Shown: positions 15,671-24,203 of the stretch, one piece after another
How positions within the stretch are numbered: position 1 is the stretch's first letter
How the letters are laid out: every line of letters begins with the position of its first letter
Assembly (NCBI GenBank): GCA_023436145.1
Contig: JAEZKP010000064.1
Span: forward strand, 1-48,059
Origin: Fibrobacterota bacterium
Lineage (GTDB): Bacteria; Fibrobacterota; Chitinivibrionia; Chitinivibrionales; Chitinispirillaceae
Direction of reading: 5' to 3'
DNA length: 48,059 nucleotides
The notes under the pieces: model-generated
Told to the model about the DNA's origin: nothing
The model's input: the letters and a program-made list of their open reading frames with translations, nothing else
Databases searched by the model: none
Position numbers and translations under genes: made by a program

Positions 15671-17176
15671 ATGAAGAAACGGCCTGTATGTTTGATACTT
15701 CGAGACGGATGGGGTAAAGGTAAGAATGAGGAATCAAATGCCATTTACAAAGCCAGAACACCATTTACTGATGCATACGAGAAAAAATACCCTACAACTC
15801 TTATTGAAACATCGGGTCTGAGTGCCGGACTTCCTGAAGGGTATATGGGCAACAGTGAAGTTGGACATTTGAATATCGGTGCAGGGAGAACAATATATCA
15901 GAGTCTTACCAGAATAGATAAATCTGTGAGTGATGGGGATTTCTTTACCAATAAAGCCTTTATTAAAGCCATTGATTATGCAGAAAAGCATGGTGGTGCG
16001 TTGCATCTGATGGGCCTTATTCAGGAGGAGGGGGTCCATGCGGTTACCAGGCACTGTATTGCTTTACTGAAACTATGTAAGCAGCGCAATTTCAGCAATG
16101 TACTTATTCATGCCATTACCGATGGTAGAGACACTGCTCCCAAATCCGCTATGGAACATATGAGTTTTCTCCAGAGTGGAATTGAAGAAGTGGGGGTAGG
16201 AAGAGTGGCAACTGTGATAGGCCGCTATTTTGCCATGGATAGGGATAACCGATGGGATAGAACCGAACTGGCTTATCGTGCTGTTGTCGAAGGTACAGGG
16301 ATAAAAGTAAATAGCTGGAAAGAGGCGATCGAGCAGTCTTATGCTGCAAATGAGAATGATGAATTTGTCAAGCCCAGAATAATCGATTATCAGGGAATGA
16401 CTCAGAATGATGCTTTCATTTTCTTTAATTTCCGTTTCGATAGAACTCGTCAATTGACCAAGGCAATGGTTGAACCCGATTTTAACGAATTTGACAGGCC
16501 TTTCCTTATTCCTTGTTTTATAGCCATGACCCATTATTATGACAATGGAAAGTTTGAAGAGGCATACCCTGAGATGCAAAACAGCAATATTCTGGGTGAG
16601 GTGCTGGCAAATAATGGCTTTACGCAACTAAGGTGCGCTGAAACCGAAAAATATGCTCATGTTACTTTTTTCTTTAATGGACAAAAGAATGAACCCTTTG
16701 CTGGCGAGGACAGAATCCTGGTCAACAGTCCAAAAGTGGCAACCTATGATCTTGCTCCATCCATGAGTGCTTTTGAAGTGCGCGATAAGCTGGTTGAGGC
16801 TGTGAAAAGTGACAAATATGATGTAGTAATCTGCAATTTCGCCAATTGTGATATGGTAGGACATACCGGAATATTCAGTGCAATCATAACAGCAGTAGAA
16901 ACGGTGGATACCTGTGTACACGACGTGGTGGAAGCAGTTTTGGCTAAAGGTGGATGCTGTATTCTGAGTGCAGATCATGGCAACGCAGAACAGACTCAGC
17001 TGGGAGATGGTTCTCCCATGACTGCCCATACAACCAATGTAGTGCCTCTGACCATAGTTGGTTGTGGTGAGCTTAAACTCAGGGAAGGTGGCAAATTGTG
17101 TGATATTGCTCCTACAATGCTCAAGATCCTGGGAATTAGCCAACCCCCGGAGATGGATGGAGTGTCGCTGTTCTGA
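15671..17176 (+). CDS. gpmI: 2,3-bisphosphoglycerate-independent phosphoglycerate mutase
   Basis: A 501-aa enzyme of normal family length that interconverts 3- and 2-phosphoglycerate in glycolysis and gluconeogenesis. The metal ligand D12 lies in LRDGWGKG. The phospho-accepting serine S62 lies in MGNSEVGHLNIGAGR. The C-terminal metal site ADHGNAEQ is intact, as are HAITDGRD and IGRYFAMDRD. Residue 11 is Arg where most family members have Leu. AAGGAGAG precedes the ATG. It has its own long leader with strong potential pairing. A 3-phosphoglycerate-consuming glycosyltransferase follows on the same strand. Confidence 0.97.
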   Translation: MKKRPVCLILRDGWGKGKNEESNAIYKARTPFTDAYEKKYPTTLIETSGLSAGLPEGYMGNSEVGHLNIGAGRTIYQSLTRIDKSVSDGDFFTNKAFIKAIDYAEKHGGALHLMGLIQEEGVHAVTRHCIALLKLCKQRNFSNVLIHAITDGRDTAPKSAMEHMSFLQSGIEEVGVGRVATVIGRYFAMDRDNRWDRTELAYRAVVEGTGIKVNSWKEAIEQSYAANENDEFVKPRIIDYQGMTQNDAFIFFNFRFDRTRQLTKAMVEPDFNEFDRPFLIPCFIAMTHYYDNGKFEEAYPEMQNSNILGEVLANNGFTQLRCAETEKYAHVTFFFNGQKNEPFAGEDRILVNSPKVATYDLAPSMSAFEVRDKLVEAVKSDKYDVVICNFANCDMVGHTGIFSAIITAVETVDTCVHDVVEAVLAKGGCCILSADHGNAEQTQLGDGSPMTAHTTNVVPLTIVGCGELKLREGGKLCDIAPTMLKILGISQPPEMDGVSLF

Positions 17177-17258
17177 TTGCAGTTTCTATTGGTCAGGATC
17201 ATAATAACGGTTATTTCAGGCAAAAAAGGTGCTTTTCAGTTAGATGCACCTCCTACAT

Positions 17259-17304
17259 ATTCAAAAGGCAAAATAAAGCGGTTGCCTTATTTTGCCTTTT
17301 GAAT
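17259..17304. terminator. Perfect 18-bp inverted repeat after gpmI
   Basis: 17259-17276 is the exact reverse complement of 17287-17304, around a 10-base centre containing a further GC/GC pair. The arms carry AAAAGGC and GCCTTTT. There is no long T tract afterwards, but the right arm itself ends T-rich, so it may terminate gpmI transcription in either direction. A weaker 6-bp hairpin lies just before it (AGGTGC at 17227-17232, GCACCT at 17246-17251). Confidence 0.55.
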
Positions 17305-17357
17305 GTATCATTTAGTTCTTTGCTGTACCTCTTTTATTTTAAAAACCAGGTTCTCAG

Positions 17358-18290
17358 ATGATAAAGACTTTTCACAGCAGTGTTTTTTTGTCGAAACAGC
17401 AATTGCTGCAAGCGAAAAAACAAAGGGGAATCAGCATCAGTGTGGTTATTCCGGCTCTGAATGAGGCAAAGACCATTGGTTCAATCGTCTCTGGTATTCA
17501 TCAGAAGATGGTGGAGGAGGTTGCGATTGTGGATGAAATTGTGGTTATGGATGGCTTTTCCAATGATAGTACGGTCAGCGAGGCTTGCAGGGCCGGGGCA
17601 TCGGTTCACAACCTGGATTCCGCCGGTCCGAAGGTGAACTGTGCTGGTAAAGGAGCTGCCTTATGGAAATCACAATTTATCACCACCGGAGATATCCTTA
17701 TATTTATCGATTCAGATATACTGGATTTTAATGAGCGGTTTATTTGTGGTTTATTAGGACCGTTGTTGTTGTATGATGAATTCGAATTTGTCAAATCGTT
17801 TTATAAACGACCACTGCTTTTGGGTTCTGGAGTGTATGAGAATCAGGGGGGAAGGGTTACCGAGATTCTGGTGCGTCCTTTGCTTTCTGCATTTGTTCCT
17901 CAGTTAGCCTTTTTTCATCAGCCGCTGTCTGGTGAATACGCCATTACCCGTTCATTAATGGAAACTTTACCAGTTTTTTCCGGATATGGTGTTGAGATCG
18001 GGTTATTGCTGGATATCTATTTTTCCAGGGGTCTTGATGGTGTTGCTCAGGTTGACATGGGGCAGCGTTGGCACCGGAATCGCACTGTGGCAGAATTGAG
18101 TAAAATGTCATTTTCGCTTTTAAAAGTGATCTCTGAGAGATTGCAGAAATACGGATTGGCATCCTGGGAGAGCTTCTCGGAAAAGTTGATAGTCTCTGAT
18201 GGTTTGTCATTTACCAAAGTAGAATGTGAAGAAATGGAGTTGTGCCCTAAAATCAATTTCAGTAAGGAGTGTACTTATGGATCTTGTTGA
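17358..18290 (+). CDS. gpgS: Glucosyl-3-phosphoglycerate synthase-like glycosyltransferase (GT81)
   Basis: A 310-aa GT-A glycosyltransferase. The donor-binding start is SVVIPALNEAKTIGSIV, the metal-binding DSD is at 118-120, and the acceptor region includes SGEYA (191-195), GYGVEIGLLLD (209-219) and QRWHRNRTVAEL (236-247). This series closely follows the GpgS family, which transfers glucose from an NDP-glucose to 3-phosphoglycerate as the first step to the compatible solute glucosylglycerate. The adjacent gpmI acts on the same acceptor. No glucosyl-3-phosphoglycerate phosphatase is visible nearby. A mannosyl homologue cannot be excluded. A 67-aa C-terminal region beyond the core includes cysteines. 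Confidence 0.8.
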   Translation: MIKTFHSSVFLSKQQLLQAKKQRGISISVVIPALNEAKTIGSIVSGIHQKMVEEVAIVDEIVVMDGFSNDSTVSEACRAGASVHNLDSAGPKVNCAGKGAALWKSQFITTGDILIFIDSDILDFNERFICGLLGPLLLYDEFEFVKSFYKRPLLLGSGVYENQGGRVTEILVRPLLSAFVPQLAFFHQPLSGEYAITRSLMETLPVFSGYGVEIGLLLDIYFSRGLDGVAQVDMGQRWHRNRTVAELSKMSFSLLKVISERLQKYGLASWESFSEKLIVSDGLSFTKVECEEMELCPKINFSKECTYGSC

Positions 18291-18483
18291 TCTCCCACTC
18301 ACAACCTATTTACTGATTTTTTTTGGACTCATGGTGCTTACAATTCTTATACGGGGTTTCAGGATGCCTCAAGGCCATCAGGAAAACCAGAAAGCCCGTT
18401 CACTTATTCGCAAGAAGTTATTCTTGAAGAGTATTGAGGAACGCTCGGTTGCTGGAGAATCGCCAGAGGATCAGGGTAATTGA
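18277..18483 (+). CDS. Small single-pass membrane protein, 68 aa
   Basis: The ATG at 18277 has AAGGAG 6 bases upstream and overlaps the end of the glycosyltransferase gene by 14 bases, so translation is probably coupled. The product begins MDLVDLPLTTYLLIFFGLMV, giving one membrane helix at about 7-26, then a basic tail with Lys and Arg that should stay in the cytoplasm. The family is not recognised. Its 3' end overlaps the convergent HDOD gene by 13 bases. Confidence 0.65.
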   Translation: MDLVDLPLTTYLLIFFGLMVLTILIRGFRMPQGHQENQKARSLIRKKLFLKSIEERSVAGESPEDQGN

Positions 18484-19331
18484 ACAAATACGGTCGCTTT
18501 TTCTATTTCATCGGAAATCATATCAAACAGAGTGGAAGCCGGAATTGAATCCAGGTTGAGTATTTTCCAGGCCGCTTCTGACATGTTGGGTATCTGATTA
18601 TCGCCGCCATAACCAAAGTCAAGGGCACGGACCAGGATATCTGCACAATGTACAATTGATGTGGTTAAGAAACATTCCTGAGCGGGTTGAGGCTTATGGT
18701 GGTATTTAATTGCCTGTTGCAGCAGTTGGGGAAGATTCCACCGTTCAGCCAGGGTGCCTCCGATCTCCTCATGAGTTATTTTGAATAACTGCAGTTCACT
18801 TTCGTAAAAAAGAACCTTATTCTGAATTGAATAGGCATATGCTTCCATGAAAAGATCCGGAAGATGTTGGTAGAGAAGTATTTTTCCTACATCGTGAATT
18901 AATCCTGCAATAAAGCATTCTTCCTTATTTTTATTGCCTGTGAATTTGGCAATGGATTTTGCTGCAGCTCCACAGGAAATCGAATGCATCCAGAACTGTT
19001 CAATGTCAAAACCGGTGATCTTATCCGACTTCCTTCTGAATACGTCCAGAATAGTAGCTGTGAGCACCACATTCTTAATGGTTGAAAATCCCAGTATCAC
19101 AATTGCATGGGTGATAGTGCTTATGCGTCCGGGAAAGCCGTAGAATGCTGAATTTACTAATTTTAACACCTTGGCAGCTAATGCCTGATCAGAGGTGATG
19201 GCTCTACCCAGCTCTTCTGCAGATGTTTTGGGGTTCTGCAGGAGACAGGTTATCTGTCCAATTATGGAAGGTAATGTAGGAATGGAGGAGAGATTGCCAA
19301 TCTTCCTCAGTATTTCTTTGCGGTCTGCCAT
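18471..19331 (-). CDS. HDOD domain protein
   Basis: A 286-aa protein that is almost entirely an HDOD domain. Landmarks are the N-terminal IPTLPSIIGQI, LVNSAFYGFPGRISTI (57-72), the HD-like LIHDVGKILL at about 142-151, and AIKYHHKP near 215. HDOD proteins are non-enzymatic relatives of HD-GYP phosphodiesterases and act as signalling adaptors for motility, stress or cyclic-di-GMP responses. The small gene at 19340 lies 8 bases upstream on the same strand, so both form an operon. The position beside a PilZ gene and the pilus operon suggests a surface-motility role, as an inference. Confidence 0.88.
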   Translation of the reverse strand: MADRKEILRKIGNLSSIPTLPSIIGQITCLLQNPKTSAEELGRAITSDQALAAKVLKLVNSAFYGFPGRISTITHAIVILGFSTIKNVVLTATILDVFRRKSDKITGFDIEQFWMHSISCGAAAKSIAKFTGNKNKEECFIAGLIHDVGKILLYQHLPDLFMEAYAYSIQNKVLFYESELQLFKITHEEIGGTLAERWNLPQLLQQAIKYHHKPQPAQECFLTTSIVHCADILVRALDFGYGGDNQIPNMSEAAWKILNLDSIPASTLFDMISDEIEKATVFVQLP

Positions 19332-19339
19332 CCTGATCC

Positions 19340-19660
19340 TTATCTGTTATTTTTTTGTAAACGGTACTGGTATATGGCAACGAATAATTTTTTCATAATA
19401 GGATTTTCCATTACTGCGCTGAATTTGGACAATAGGTGTGATTTGAGCTCTTCAGGAGAGGTAGAAATAATGTTAAACTCTTCGACTGATTGTTCTTCTC
19501 CGTCAATATAAATGTAGTGAATCCCCCAGTTTTTAAGTCTTCGCCCCAATGCTGCGGTAAGCGACACACCCTTGGAAACCAGTATGTTTCCTGAAGAGTT
19601 GCAGATCTCTCTGGACAACACCATTCCATCCTCAATATTTTCGACTGCAATTTTTTTCAT
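19340..19660 (-). CDS. Small protein resembling the N-terminal domain found before HD-GYP domains
   Basis: A 106-aa protein, MKKIAVENIEDGMVLSREIC onward. The pattern GMVLSREI...GNILVSKGVSLT...L.NWGIHYIYIDG matches the short beta-rich module that often precedes HD-GYP or HDOD domains (DUF3391-like). Here it is a separate gene 8 bases ahead of the HDOD gene. This suggests a split version of a usually fused signalling protein. No catalytic residues are visible. Confidence 0.65.
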   Translation of the reverse strand: MKKIAVENIEDGMVLSREICNSSGNILVSKGVSLTAALGRRLKNWGIHYIYIDGEEQSVEEFNIISTSPEELKSHLLSKFSAVMENPIMKKLFVAIYQYRLQKNNR

Positions 19661-19775
19661 TTTTTAACCTGAGAAAAGTTGACACAGGCTTACTAACCAT
19701 TAGGTCCAAAAAAGTATGAGTTTTTAATAACCCAAATGAAATTAAAGTTTTTCTGTTCTTAGGAATCCCCTCTTT

Positions 19776-19840
19776 GGTACCGGGTTCAGAATGCAAATGG
19801 GCTTTCTGCCCTTCAACGCACCCGGGACCTTTTGTGTTTT
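19776..19840 (+). terminator. Orphan two-tier hairpin with T-rich tail
   Basis: GGTACCGGGT (19776-19785) pairs with ACCCGGGACC (19820-19829) with a single mismatch. Inside it GGGC (19799-19802) pairs with GCCC (19808-19811). TTTTGTGTTTT follows on the plus strand. No plus-strand gene precedes it, because the genes to its left run the other way. It could end an unannotated short transcript. Apart from this and the small ORF at 19961, the stretch 19661-20118 shows nothing else. Confidence 0.4.
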
Positions 19841-19960
19841 AATTATTACACGTTTTTTATAAACTGATTGATCATCTTACATTTTTTACTATTTAGATTT
19901 TATGGCCTTAACTACTGTTGATTATTCCTTTTTTATGATTATATCCGGAGGCAAACAGAT

Positions 19961-20044
19961 ATGCAACAGGATAAGTGTTTAAAGCGGATGTTTAAGGAAC
20001 GAAAAAGCCGCCCATCCTGTGGTGGTATATTATTTCACCTGTGA
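19961..20044 (+). CDS. Possible 27-aa small protein or leader peptide
   Basis: ATG at 19961, TGA at 20042-20044, with a strong GGAGG 9 bases upstream. The product starts MQQDKCLKRMFKERKSRPSC and is very basic. It lies 74 bases before the PilZ gene and could be its leader peptide. The evidence is only the ribosome-binding site and position. Confidence 0.35.
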   Translation: MQQDKCLKRMFKERKSRPSCGGILFHL

Positions 20045-20118
20045 ACGATTAGGCGCTGCTTAAAAAAACATGGACAAACTGCTGTTTAACCTTTATACTT
20101 TTCAATCAGGTGAAGCTT

Positions 20119-21267
20119 ATGGTGTATTCAAAAAAAATCTTATTCCTGATTATACTGACAACATTCATCCTCTTTGTTTGTACAGCAAGCGCACAAAGCC
20201 TTTTTGAGCAGATAGGCTGGAGAGGAGCTGATGGTACAATTATTACCGGAATTATTCTGACTCTAATTGCCAGTATCGGATTCCTTATTCTGTTACATTT
20301 ACGGGCACAATTCAAACGACAGAGTGAAATGGAGAAAATGGCATTTCATACTTTTCAGAAGAATGTAGAAAAATGCGGATTAACTGATAGTGAAGCTGTA
20401 AAAATCAAAGTGCTGCTTGGACATGCCAATATCAGCCATCCTCACATTATTTTTCAATCTGCATCACTTTTTGAGAGATGTATCGATGCCGAAGTAAGCT
20501 CTTTACTTCAACAGAATGTCTCCAGGGATACCATCGACCAGCAGGAAGAACTGCTTGGAATAATAAGAAAAAAACTGGGTTATGGTTTTCTTCCCTATGA
20601 ACATCCTCTCATTTCAACCCGAAATATCGAAGTAGGGCAGAAGGTTTCGATAATTGACCGCAGAAGTAAAACTCCGCTGATACAGAGTGCACGGGTGGTT
20701 AAAAACAGTGAGTTCTTTTTCAGAGTTCAGTATGATCTGGAACATGAGGAAAATCTGGGGATATTAGAGGGCCAATCGGTAATGCTTGCTCTGGCCAGGC
20801 AAAGTGATGGTGTTTATGGAGTTCAGGTGGTGATCTGCGGGAAAGATCATTGTACTGTGGATTTGCGGCATACACTTGAATTAACCAGAAATCAGTTGCG
20901 TCAGTATGCCAGGGTGGACATTAACATCCCTATAAGGCTGAGGTTGGTAAAAAGTGAAAGGGAAGAGGAGAGAGTTAATATAGGCAGTCTGATTGAGGGG
21001 CGTATGGTTGATATCAGTGGCGGGGGTGGCTGTCTTATAATAGATAAATCGCTTATCCCGGGGGATATTGTATCTTTGAGTTTTAAAATTACCGATAACC
21101 CGTTTAATGGAATTGCTGCAAGGATTCTACGGGTGAGTCTGCAGGAGATCCACGATACAACCTTTTACAGACACAGTTTGCAGTTTGTAAATATAGAACA
21201 GGCAGTGAGGGAGAAGATAATCAAGTTTGTTTTTGAAAAACAGCGTCAACTTAATCAGTGGCGTTGA
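20119..21267 (+). CDS. Membrane-anchored PilZ-domain protein
   Basis: A 382-aa protein with an N-terminal signal-like helix (about 6-25) and a second hydrophobic helix at about 41-60, followed by a helical linker. The C-terminal PilZ domain (about 250-370) has both cyclic-di-GMP motifs: RQYAR (RxxxR) and DISGGG (DxSxxG). A region before it (about 175-240) resembles the YcgR-type N-terminal beta domain. It probably couples cyclic-di-GMP to pilus or surface behaviour, since the pilus operon follows. The ATG at 20119 has CAGGTG just upstream. A GTG three codons earlier overlaps that site and is less likely. Confidence 0.85.
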   Translation: MVYSKKILFLIILTTFILFVCTASAQSLFEQIGWRGADGTIITGIILTLIASIGFLILLHLRAQFKRQSEMEKMAFHTFQKNVEKCGLTDSEAVKIKVLLGHANISHPHIIFQSASLFERCIDAEVSSLLQQNVSRDTIDQQEELLGIIRKKLGYGFLPYEHPLISTRNIEVGQKVSIIDRRSKTPLIQSARVVKNSEFFFRVQYDLEHEENLGILEGQSVMLALARQSDGVYGVQVVICGKDHCTVDLRHTLELTRNQLRQYARVDINIPIRLRLVKSEREEERVNIGSLIEGRMVDISGGGGCLIIDKSLIPGDIVSLSFKITDNPFNGIAARILRVSLQEIHDTTFYRHSLQFVNIEQAVREKIIKFVFEKQRQLNQWR

Positions 21268-21359
21268 ACATTTAATGTATATTTGAAACTACTGGTACTG
21301 GAGTGCATGAGTAAAACTGTTTTGACCGGTACGGATACTGTATTTTGATAATAATAAAG

Positions 21360-21782
21360 ATGAAGACAAAGGAAGACGATAATAATACCACTGACTCGCA
21401 ACATGGTGGTATCATATTCAGAATAATTGTTGCTTTTACCACGCTTTTTTTAATTGGTGTGGTCATTTATTCACTAATCCAGAATTTTCAGCAAAACGGG
21501 CAGGAGTATCATCGAAAAGCTATAGAGCTTAGCGAATATGGAATGTTACTTACATTGCAGAAAATTAACGAGAGTCCCTCCTGGCGGGAAGGGTTCAGAA
21601 AAACAAGCTATGAAAATGGATTTTTTGCTGTAGATCTCCGTCCTTACCTTCAAGAGCAGACTCTTTTCATGACTATCATCTCCCGGGGACAGATCAACTC
21701 CGTAACCGAAGAACGTCAGATCGTACTTAGACTTGAGATCGAGGGATCTGATAGCAGCTGGGTACCCACTGAAATGCGCTGA
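21360..21782 (+). CDS. Single-pass membrane protein of the pilus region, unknown
   Basis: A 140-aa protein with a short charged N-terminus, one membrane helix (IIFRIIVAFTTLFLIGVVIY, roughly residues 18-37), and an extracytoplasmic part with alternating strands. The layout is reminiscent of minor-pilin-like or PilX-like proteins, but no prepilin cleavage motif with Glu at +5 is evident. The ATG at 21360 is preceded only by A-rich sequence. A TTG five codons upstream is an alternative. It lies between the PilZ gene and pilM on the same strand, so a pilus-related role is likely but unproven. Confidence 0.65.
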   Translation: MKTKEDDNNTTDSQHGGIIFRIIVAFTTLFLIGVVIYSLIQNFQQNGQEYHRKAIELSEYGMLLTLQKINESPSWREGFRKTSYENGFFAVDLRPYLQEQTLFMTIISRGQINSVTEERQIVLRLEIEGSDSSWVPTEMR

Positions 21783-21827
21783 AAAAGTGCTTTATCTTCA
21801 AAATTCCTCTATTTAAACGATTTAGTA

Positions 21828-21856
21828 TTGACAGTTTTACGCCGTCATGTTACATG
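21828..21856 (+). promoter_or_regulatory. Candidate sigma-70 promoter for the pil operon
   Basis: TTGACA at 21828-21833 is a perfect -35 box. TACATG lies 17 bases downstream at 21851-21856 as a poor -10 box. It is about 70 bases upstream of pilM. Confidence 0.3.
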
Positions 21857-21923
21857 TTAATAGAACAGGTTTTCTGTATCCATCTTCAGTTACTTTAACC
21901 AGAGAACCACAGGTATCCTTCAA

Positions 21924-22991
21924 ATGAAATTGTTTAAAAACATAAATACCCGCAAAGCTACTGTCGGGCTTGATATCGGAAATCATTCCATAAAACTGGT
22001 GAAAATCGTTCACCTCAAAGAGGGTTATTTTCTGGAAGCTGTGGGTATTAAGGAGCTTCCACCAGGCACTATCGAAGGCAGTGATATTAAAAAACGGGAT
22101 GTGTTGATTGAGGCTATAAGTAATCTGGTAAATCAATGCGATCCCTCCATTGTGGAAGTGGTCATTTCCATGTCTGGTCATGGGATAATCTCTGATAAAT
22201 TCATCTTTAAAATCGATTCGAATGACAACGCCGAAGAGATGATCCTTTGGGAGGCTGGTCAGAGAAGTCCTTTTGATGTCGATGATATCACACTGGATTA
22301 TAAAATCCTGCACCGCAATAATGAGACTGGCGAAATTGAGGTCTTGCTGATTGCCGCCAAAAATCAGATCATGCAGAGATACATAGATCTATTGTATGAT
22401 ACCGGGCTACGACCAATAATAATAGATGTGGATGCATTTGCCATTAATAACTGCTATGCAATGGAATCTTCGGCAAGCCAGGAAAAGGGAGTGGTTGCTC
22501 TGGTAAATATAGGTCATGATCTGACCAATATTACTTTTGTTAAGGATGGTGTATATCACTCCACCAGGGATGTATCCACTGCGGGTGGTTTTTTCCATAA
22601 AACCGTACAACGCAATCTGGGTCTGAATAACGAAGAGACTGCATTAGCTCTGAAAGGGCGATTGACTGATGCTGTGGACCCGGGCAAGGTGATGCAAAGT
22701 ATAGAATATGCCTCTGAAGAGCTTTCCTCAGGAATCGAACTGGCTTTTTCATATTTCAGAAGTTCAGAGAAAAATGATAGTATTGACAAGATCGTTTTAT
22801 CTGGCGGAGGTGCATACATTCCCAACATCGTATCCATTCTTGCCAAACGGCATCAAGTTCAGGTTCAGGTAGCAAACCCGTTGTCATTTCTTCAGTTTGA
22901 TCCGGGTTTGTTCGGAAACATGGCACCGCAGAGCTTTTCTGCTCTGTTGACGGTGGCTATAGGTCTGGCGTTAAGAAACGTGTATGAGTGA
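21924..22991 (+). CDS. pilM: Type IV pilus inner-membrane platform protein PilM
   Basis: A 355-aa actin-like ATPase-fold protein. ATVGLDIGNHSIKLVKI at the start is the phosphate-1 motif of the PilM/FtsA fold, and KIVLSGGGAYIPN near residue 290 is the adenosine motif. In the pilus machine PilM sits on the cytoplasmic face and binds the N-terminal tail of PilN. The stop overlaps the pilN start (ATGA), and four further pilus genes follow. Confidence 0.93.
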   Translation: MKLFKNINTRKATVGLDIGNHSIKLVKIVHLKEGYFLEAVGIKELPPGTIEGSDIKKRDVLIEAISNLVNQCDPSIVEVVISMSGHGIISDKFIFKIDSNDNAEEMILWEAGQRSPFDVDDITLDYKILHRNNETGEIEVLLIAAKNQIMQRYIDLLYDTGLRPIIIDVDAFAINNCYAMESSASQEKGVVALVNIGHDLTNITFVKDGVYHSTRDVSTAGGFFHKTVQRNLGLNNEETALALKGRLTDAVDPGKVMQSIEYASEELSSGIELAFSYFRSSEKNDSIDKIVLSGGGAYIPNIVSILAKRHQVQVQVANPLSFLQFDPGLFGNMAPQSFSALLTVAIGLALRNVYE

Positions 22992-23611
22992 TGATAGAGA
23001 GAATTGAAATAAATCTGCTGCCGGCAGAATACCGGCTTCACAGAAAAAAATTCCACGTTGAGCGGGAAGTGGTTTACCCGCTTATCTTTCTGGTACTATC
23101 CTGTTTAGGACTGATGTTCTGGAGTATCAATATCGAAAACTCTAAAGGAATCTGTGAAAACGAAATAAAGGTACTCGAACAGCAGATCGAGATTAATCGT
23201 CCAATCCATGAGGAGATTAAAAAACTACGATCTGATCAGTTATTGATAGGGGAGAAGATACGAGCCCTTGAACGCATCAGTGTTAATCGGGAAAAATGGG
23301 TACGGCTTATGGAGGAACTCAGCAGCAGGCTCCCCCAATACACCTGGCTTATTTCCATTAAGGAGGAAAATAGTGTTCCACCTGTAATTCATCTGGAGGG
23401 ACGCACATTCTCCTTTCCGGAAGTCGCCAACTATATGTCACGATTGAAAGACAGTGAATATGTAAACAATGTCGATCTCTCCAGAATCGAACAGATCGAT
23501 CCGCAAACCAGACTTTTCAGTTTCCATATCTCCTGTGAAATTAATCCTGATGCCAAACTCAATACTGATCCCCAACTTGCTAACCAGTTCTCAGGGGGTA
23601 ACATACAATGA
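22988..23611 (+). CDS. pilN: Type IV pilus assembly protein PilN
   Basis: A 207-aa bitopic protein. The cytoplasmic N-terminus IEINLLPAEYR is the PilM-binding motif of the family. A membrane helix follows at about 30-46, then a coiled coil and a ferredoxin-like periplasmic domain. It forms the PilN-PilO heterodimer that links PilM to PilP. Its start overlaps pilM by four bases, and its stop overlaps pilO by four bases, implying translational coupling. Confidence 0.9.
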   Translation: MMIERIEINLLPAEYRLHRKKFHVEREVVYPLIFLVLSCLGLMFWSINIENSKGICENEIKVLEQQIEINRPIHEEIKKLRSDQLLIGEKIRALERISVNREKWVRLMEELSSRLPQYTWLISIKEENSVPPVIHLEGRTFSFPEVANYMSRLKDSEYVNNVDLSRIEQIDPQTRLFSFHISCEINPDAKLNTDPQLANQFSGGNIQ

Positions 23612-24198
23612 AGCTGAACTTAAACCTGAAAAATCCCAGAATCAGAAATCCCCTGATTGTAATTGCTATTACAGCTGTGATTTCCTTAGCATGGCATCAG
23701 TATTTTTACACCCCATCGGTTCAAACATTAACTTCTCTTCAGAAAAAACAGAAGCAGAAACAAGACACATTACGAACAATCCTGGCTTTGAAACCTCAGC
23801 TCAATACTCTCAAAGAGGAACATGCAAAATCTCAAATCAAACTGGATTCTCTTAAATCGATTTTTCCAGACCACAAGGAAGTGCCAAAGCTTCTCAGAGA
23901 GATTAATGCAGTGGCTCGTGCATCCGGGATTACTACCACCCGCTTTAATCCTCTTCCTGATATTGAAAAAGAATATTATGTGGAAAACCGTTATAATATC
24001 ACCATAGAGGGGGGATATCATGAGCTTGCTGAATTTTTTGCTTTTCTGGCCAACTTCGCCTTAATAATCAATTTGTCGTCTGTGAACATTGTGGCCAGTT
24101 CATTGAATTCAACTCAAATGCAAAACTATCAGATGGAAACACCTGTAGCAAGCGTGGTTTCCTCTTTTGAAATGACTACATTTTCATCGAAAAAATAG
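23608..24198 (+). CDS. pilO: Type IV pilus assembly protein PilO
   Basis: A 196-aa protein with an N-terminal membrane helix (about 13-28), a coiled coil of about 60 residues, and a periplasmic ferredoxin-like domain (SGITTTRFNPLP through INLSSVNIVAS). This order is that of PilO, the partner of PilN. The start overlaps pilN (ATGA) and has GGGGG 9 bases upstream. Confidence 0.9.
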   Translation: MKLNLNLKNPRIRNPLIVIAITAVISLAWHQYFYTPSVQTLTSLQKKQKQKQDTLRTILALKPQLNTLKEEHAKSQIKLDSLKSIFPDHKEVPKLLREINAVARASGITTTRFNPLPDIEKEYYVENRYNITIEGGYHELAEFFAFLANFALIINLSSVNIVASSLNSTQMQNYQMETPVASVVSSFEMTTFSSKK

Positions 24199-24203
24199 TT
24201 ATT

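Noticed and set aside
16073..17143. Two long open frames on the minus strand inside gpmI
   Set aside because: They are antisense to a fully conserved enzyme and have no ribosome-binding site or family features.
19776..19840. Cyclic-di-GMP riboswitch at the orphan hairpin
   Set aside because: The conserved GEMM sequence blocks are not present. Only stem pairing and a T tail are seen.
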